This document shows, one piece after another, positions 60,725 to 64,000 of a stretch of 64,000 nt of DNA (positions are counted from its first letter, which is position 1; every line of letters begins with the position of its first letter). Origin of the DNA: an uncultured Gemmiger sp. (GTDB lineage: Bacteria > Bacillota > Clostridia > Oscillospirales > Ruminococcaceae); contig CALXHT010000002.1 of NCBI GenBank assembly GCA_944388215.1, positions 1 through 64,000 on the forward strand. Reading direction: 5' to 3'. The translations under genes and the position numbers were made by a program. Below the pieces are notes generated by a model. The model was not told the DNA's origin. It saw only the letters and a list, made by a program, of their open reading frames with translations, and did no database searches.

Positions 60725-63046
60725 TCAGGCAATGTCGCGCACTTCCTCCAGCGTCCAGGGGCCCGTCAGGCTGTCCGCGGTGAAGGCGGCCTCCTGGTGG
60801 CCGCCGGGGGCCTGGGTCAGCGTCAGCCGCCAGCCGTCGTCTGCCTTCTCCAGGCGGTCCACCTTGTTCAGCCAGTAGAACTCCCGGTCCGCCAGCAGGG
60901 TCATCCGCTCTTCGTCGGTCAGGCTGTCGTTGTCCCAGGGCATCTTTGCCCGCTGCCAGCTGGCGCCGCCGTCCCGGCTCACAAAAACGTCGATCCAGCC
61001 CGATTCAAACTGGGAACACCGGGTGGCTACGGCGGTCTGCTCGTCGTAGAATACCACCCCGCTGAGCAGTTCGGACTGGCTTTCCCCGGGCAGGGCGCAA
61101 TGCTCCCAGCTGATGCCGCCGTCCCGGGTGACGCCGATGGCCATCCCCATGCCGGTGCCCATCGACCAGTCGGTGCAGACGCCGTACCAGCCGAAAGTAT
61201 CGTCCAGGAAGCCCAGACTGCGCTGGGAGACATCGTGCACCCCCTCGAACTCCTCCAGCGGCACCTCCTGCCAGCTGGCACCCCGGTCGCGGGTCAGGTG
61301 GAGGGTGACCTGCTGCACCTCGTTGTTGCGGGTGGTGGTCAGGAAGGCGCCCAGGTTGTCGGTCATGACGCAGGGCTGGATGTCGTCGGTGGTGCGCACC
61401 TCCTCGCTGCCTTCCATCGCCTTGCTGAAGGTGGCGCCGCCGTCCCAGGTGAAATAGACGCCGTCGGTGCGCACCGTATAGTCCTTCTCGCCCGAGAAGT
61501 CGGGCGGTGTCTCGGCCAGCGCCTGCTGCTGGGCCTGCCGGGCGGCCTCCTCCTCGGGGCTGGGCAGGCCCAGAGCTTCCCGCAGGTCCCGCACCTGATC
61601 CTCCTCGCTGTAGTAGTGCAGCGTCACCGCCTCGGTGGCCGCCATGGACACCGGGCAGAGGATCAGCGACCCGTCGGGGTCCGGCCCGTTCTCGGCGTCG
61701 TAGTCCCGGCCCAGCACCACCGTCCAGTGGGGCAGGCCGTCCTCGTCACAGAGGGCCACCCCCAGCGTGCCGAACTGCACGGTCTCGCTGTAGATCTGGC
61801 CGTAATCCGGCGACGAGGCGTCCCACAGGATCTGGATGTTCCCCGAACCGGGCTCGCTGCGCAGCGTCGCGCCGGGGTTTACGGCGTCCTCGTACTGCCG
61901 CCAGGTTCCCTGGAGCAGCGGCGCCACATTGTAGTAGCTTACTCCCGACCCCCGGTCGCCGTAGGTGGCCAGAAACACATGGGTGGTGCCGTCGGTGGTC
62001 TGGTAGGTGATGGCGCAGCAATCCCCCGTCATCCACTGCTTTTTCATCCGGCCCACCGCCGGGTAGGGGAAGGTATCGCCGCTGTGCAGGTCGGTGACCA
62101 TGCCGGTCTCGGGGTCCCGGCGGAGCATCAGCAGCGTGCCGGTGGGGGAGATCGTCCCCGCAAAGCCCAGCGTGGGGGCCAGCGCCAGCGGAAAGACCAC
62201 CGCTGCCGTCACGGCCAGGGCGATCAGGGCGGGGACCTGCCGCAGCCGGGGCGTGCGGGGGTCGCCGTCGGTGCAGGCCTCCGGCACCCGCAGCCGCAGA
62301 TGGTCCTGCAGGGCGTGGGCGGACTGGGTGCAGCTGTCGTCGGGCACCGTCACAGCCAGCGGGACAAGGCTTCGCTCCCACACCAGCACGGTGCAGCCCC
62401 GGTAGCGCCGCACCAGCGCCAGGTCACCGTAGGGCAGCAGGACGCCGTCCTCCCGGCGCAGCTCCTCCGCATACAGGGTACAGGCGGGCATGCGGCACAG
62501 CTCCCTGCCCAGCCGGGACCGAAGCCAGGGGGTCAGGGCCGCAAAGCCCAGCAGCACCAGCCCCGCCGCCAGGGCGGCCAGTGCCAGCGGGTCGGTGGGG
62601 CTGCCGCCGAAAAAGTCCTGCACGCTCAATCCTATGCCCGCGGCAAGACCCGCCACCCCCAGCAGGGGCAGGCCCAGCCGCCGCCGGCGCACCTCGGGCA
62701 GCTGACGGCAGGCCAGCACCGCGGCGTTGCGCTCGGCGCGGGTGGGACGACGGTGGGGTACCCGGGCCAGCGCCGGTTCCTCCGGCCGGGAGGCGGCGGG
62801 CGGGACCGGTTCGGACGCCTCCCCGGCGGCGGGCCCGGGCGCTTCCCCGGCCAGCAGGGCGTCCACCGTGACCCCCAGGGCGGCGGCCAGGTCGGGCAGC
62901 AGCACAATGTCCGGCAGGCCCTGGCCGGTCTCCCATTTGCTCACCGCGCGGTTGGTGATCCCCAGCTTTTCGGCCAGCTGCTGCTGGGTCAGGCCGCGGG
63001 CCCGCCGCGCCGCCGCAATGAAAGCACCGATCTTTTTGGCATCCAT
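60725..63046 (-). CDS. Membrane-bound XRE regulator with external Asp-box domain (773 aa)
   Basis: Order: XRE helix-turn-helix (5-60, LTQQQLAEKLGITNRAVSKW), Pro/Ala linker, helices at about 125-143 and 153-172, a cytoplasmic domain at 175-265 (LYAEELRREDGVLLPYGDLA, like the neighbour), a third helix at 272-292, an outside domain at 300-480 related to the 431-aa protein, a charged linker (480-515) and a C-terminal part with four Asp-boxes: TWDGGATF (533-540), TRDRGASW (585-592), TRDGGISW (640-647) and SRDGGASW (690-697). Asp-boxes belong to sialidase-like and Ycf48-like beta-propellers; no sialidase Arg triad is evident. The layout suggests a one-component sensor that binds DNA while in the membrane. 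AAAGGAGG precedes the ATG. Confidence 0.82.
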   Translation of the reverse strand: MDAKKIGAFIAAARRARGLTQQQLAEKLGITNRAVSKWETGQGLPDIVLLPDLAAALGVTVDALLAGEAPGPAAGEASEPVPPAASRPEEPALARVPHRRPTRAERNAAVLACRQLPEVRRRRLGLPLLGVAGLAAGIGLSVQDFFGGSPTDPLALAALAAGLVLLGFAALTPWLRSRLGRELCRMPACTLYAEELRREDGVLLPYGDLALVRRYRGCTVLVWERSLVPLAVTVPDDSCTQSAHALQDHLRLRVPEACTDGDPRTPRLRQVPALIALAVTAAVVFPLALAPTLGFAGTISPTGTLLMLRRDPETGMVTDLHSGDTFPYPAVGRMKKQWMTGDCCAITYQTTDGTTHVFLATYGDRGSGVSYYNVAPLLQGTWRQYEDAVNPGATLRSEPGSGNIQILWDASSPDYGQIYSETVQFGTLGVALCDEDGLPHWTVVLGRDYDAENGPDPDGSLILCPVSMAATEAVTLHYYSEEDQVRDLREALGLPSPEEEAARQAQQQALAETPPDFSGEKDYTVRTDGVYFTWDGGATFSKAMEGSEEVRTTDDIQPCVMTDNLGAFLTTTRNNEVQQVTLHLTRDRGASWQEVPLEEFEGVHDVSQRSLGFLDDTFGWYGVCTDWSMGTGMGMAIGVTRDGGISWEHCALPGESQSELLSGVVFYDEQTAVATRCSQFESGWIDVFVSRDGGASWQRAKMPWDNDSLTDEERMTLLADREFYWLNKVDRLEKADDGWRLTLTQAPGGHQEAAFTADSLTGPWTLEEVRDIA

Positions 63047-63275
63047 CGTCCGTTCCTCCTTTGCTGGTTTTCAGTCTACACCCCGCCGGTTGGATTTGCA
63101 AGGAACGCCGTGTGGAAGCGCTCCACGCAGCGTGGACCCGCCGGGAAAAGGGCGGAAAAACGCGGAAAAGAGGCCCCTGCCCGGCGCGGCGGCCACCAGT
63201 CTTCGCCAAACTGCCCAAAGAACGCGGGGAAAATTGAGCACCCTGCTGAAAAAACGGCGGGAACGCCCCGGGTGG
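63047..63275. other. Intergenic region between the XRE/Asp-box gene and the licT-like gene
   Basis: A minus-strand promoter for the 773-aa gene lies here: TTGCAA (63101-63096), 17 bases, TAGACT (63078-63073). GTGGA-AGCGC-TCCAC (about 63112-63126) is a small palindrome. I see no gene in the rest. Confidence 0.5.
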
Positions 63276-63305
63276 TTGACTTTCGGGGGGCGGGTATGGT
63301 ATTGT
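63276..63305 (+). promoter_or_regulatory. Promoter of the licT-like gene
   Basis: TTGACT (63276-63281), 18 bases, TATTGT (63300-63305) with an extended -10 (TGGTATTGT). Confidence 0.55.
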
Positions 63306-63341
63306 CTACACAGATAAAGCAAGCGGCCGAGGGGCCTTGTT

Positions 63342-63432
63342 GGATTGTTACCGGTAAAGCGGGCTAGACCAACTCCGTTAGGATCTTTTTCTGGTGTCAG
63401 GAATGGGATTTTAGGGGGCTGGTTATTTTTTT
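63342..63432 (+). promoter_or_regulatory. RAT antiterminator and leader terminator
   Basis: The stretch from GGATTGTTACCGGTAAAGC to GGGCTAGACC (63342-63370) fits the ribonucleic antiterminator bound by BglG/LicT proteins. Its 3' part (ACCAACTCC, 63368-63376) can instead pair with GGGGCTGGT (around 63415-63423), which runs into TTATTTTTTTT, forming a terminator. The regulator downstream can therefore control its own message. Confidence 0.75.
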
Positions 63433-63465
63433 TGTCCGTCCCGGGCGGAGAAAGGGGGCGACGGA

Positions 63466-64000
63466 ATGCGCATCAAGAAGGTCATCAACAACAACATCCT
63501 CTGTGTGATCGACGAAAAAGGCAACGAGATGATCGTCACCGGCAAGGGGCTGGGGTTTGGCCGCAAGGTGGCGCAGTTCGTGGACCCCGCGGCGGTGGAA
63601 AAGGTCTACCGCATGGAGGACCGCACCGGGCAGCGGCGGCTGCGGGAGCTGGTGGAGCAGATCCCCATCGAGCATCTCGAACTGACCGAGGCGATGATCG
63701 CCGAGATCCGGGCGACCATCCATCAGCCCCTCAACGAAAGCCTGCTCATCACGCTGGCGGACCACATCAGCTTTGCCATCCAGCGCAAGGAACAGGGCAT
63801 CGAGTTCCAGAACCCGCTGGCGGGCAGCGTTCTCTGTTACTATCCCACCGAGTACCAGCTGGGCCAGCGGTGTCTGGCCATGGTGAAGGAGCGGTGCGGG
63901 GTGGAGCTGAACGGCGACGAGGCGTCCTTCATTGCGCTGCACATCGTCAACGCCGAGCTCAACACCGACATGAGCGAGATGTACGACATCACCCGCCTCA
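63466..64000 (+). CDS. licT: BglG/LicT-family transcriptional antiterminator (partial)
   Basis: The gene runs off the right edge after 178 codons. Residues 1-55 form the RNA-binding domain (MRIKKVINNNILCVIDEKGN, then GKGLGFGRK). A PRD1 domain follows with its regulatory histidines His100 in LADHISFAIQR and His159 in FIALHIVNAEL, which are phosphorylated by the PTS in this family. PRD2 would lie outside the window. GAAAGGGGGCG precedes the ATG. A beta-glucoside or similar PTS operon downstream is likely but unseen. Confidence 0.9.
   Translation, partial: MRIKKVINNNILCVIDEKGNEMIVTGKGLGFGRKVAQFVDPAAVEKVYRMEDRTGQRRLRELVEQIPIEHLELTEAMIAEIRATIHQPLNESLLITLADHISFAIQRKEQGIEFQNPLAGSVLCYYPTEYQLGQRCLAMVKERCGVELNGDEASFIALHIVNAELNTDMSEMYDITRL

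Noticed and set aside
60725-63046. Calling the Asp-box protein a sialidase because the nan locus is nearby
   Set aside because: Asp-boxes occur in many non-sialidase propellers, and no Arg triad or FRIP-type motif is visible.
59816-63367. Very long plus-strand open frame (1,183 codons) opposite the XRE/Asp-box genes
   Set aside because: It has no ribosome site or domain and crosses two well-supported genes and their promoters. Long antisense frames are expected at this GC content.
1-64000. tRNA, rRNA, CRISPR arrays, insertion sequences, phage genes
   Set aside because: I scanned intergenic regions and gene content and saw none; a covariance search could still find a small RNA gene I missed.

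Overview
The window is a GC-rich chromosomal segment (most genes about 65-70% GC by eye) densely packed with genes. Strong AAGGAGG-type ribosome sites, TTGACA-17-TATAAT promoters, a class III fructose-1,6-bisphosphatase, an Agr-like LytTR/GHKL two-component pair, a BglG/LicT antiterminator and several MATE exporters point to a Gram-positive Bacillota anaerobe. A gut member of the Clostridia/Oscillospirales is the best guess, but this is inference from gene content, not a phylogenetic result. I found no rRNA, tRNA, CRISPR array, phage or insertion sequence.

Layout. 1-75: 3' end of a thioredoxin-reductase-like gene. 114-945: a 71-residue protein and an XRE regulator, divergent over one shared operator, followed by a promoter/double-hairpin element that could be a small RNA. 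946-1971: a MATE exporter missing about 100 internal residues. 2020-14493: a molybdenum-cofactor and selenium island. It has one minus-strand operon (MoeA-like, moaC, moaA, a MOSC-MogA fusion, modABC, xdhC) plus yqeB, and a second block (yedE, a TusA-like carrier, a DUF3343 protein, yqeC) with a cysteine desulfurase and selD. Together these look like the supply and maturation side of a selenium-dependent molybdenum hydroxylase; the hydroxylase itself is not here. 14628-16612: two-component system. 16884-22908: two GH3 glycosidases (one with reversed domain order and membrane anchors) and a GtrA-like protein. 22978-24277: a MATE-LysR chimera and a MarR regulator with matched operators. 24402-25953: L-serine dehydratase. 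26096-31708: intact MATE, GNAT, GH2 glycosidase, fbp. 31925-34921: a mosaic cell-surface protein.

35006-39797: a GntR-controlled ABC operon encoding an ATPase, a six-helix membrane protein and two paralogous membrane-anchored exported proteins, with two copies of one operator. 40042-44879: a Gld-like ABC system (ATPase, permease, GldG-like, DUF4340). 45144-47054: radical SAM/SPASM enzyme and TetR regulator. 47169-55118: sialic acid locus (nanK, nanE, nanQ-like, nanA, ABC permeases and lipoprotein) with a divergent RpiR regulator. 55264-59237: EamA protein, zinc alcohol dehydrogenase, lgt, DUF4190 protein, AI-2E-family exporter. 59372-63046: two related membrane proteins, one of which carries a cytoplasmic XRE DNA-binding domain and an external Asp-box (BNR) domain. 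63276-64000: a LicT-like antiterminator with an RAT leader, running off the end.

The strongest candidates for something not well described are the membrane-bound XRE/Asp-box protein with its sister gene (59372-63046), and the GntR/ABC operon with duplicated anchored proteins (35006-39797). Two in-frame rearrangements of MATE genes (946-1971 and 22978-23775) are also worth checking, as real events or as assembly faults.
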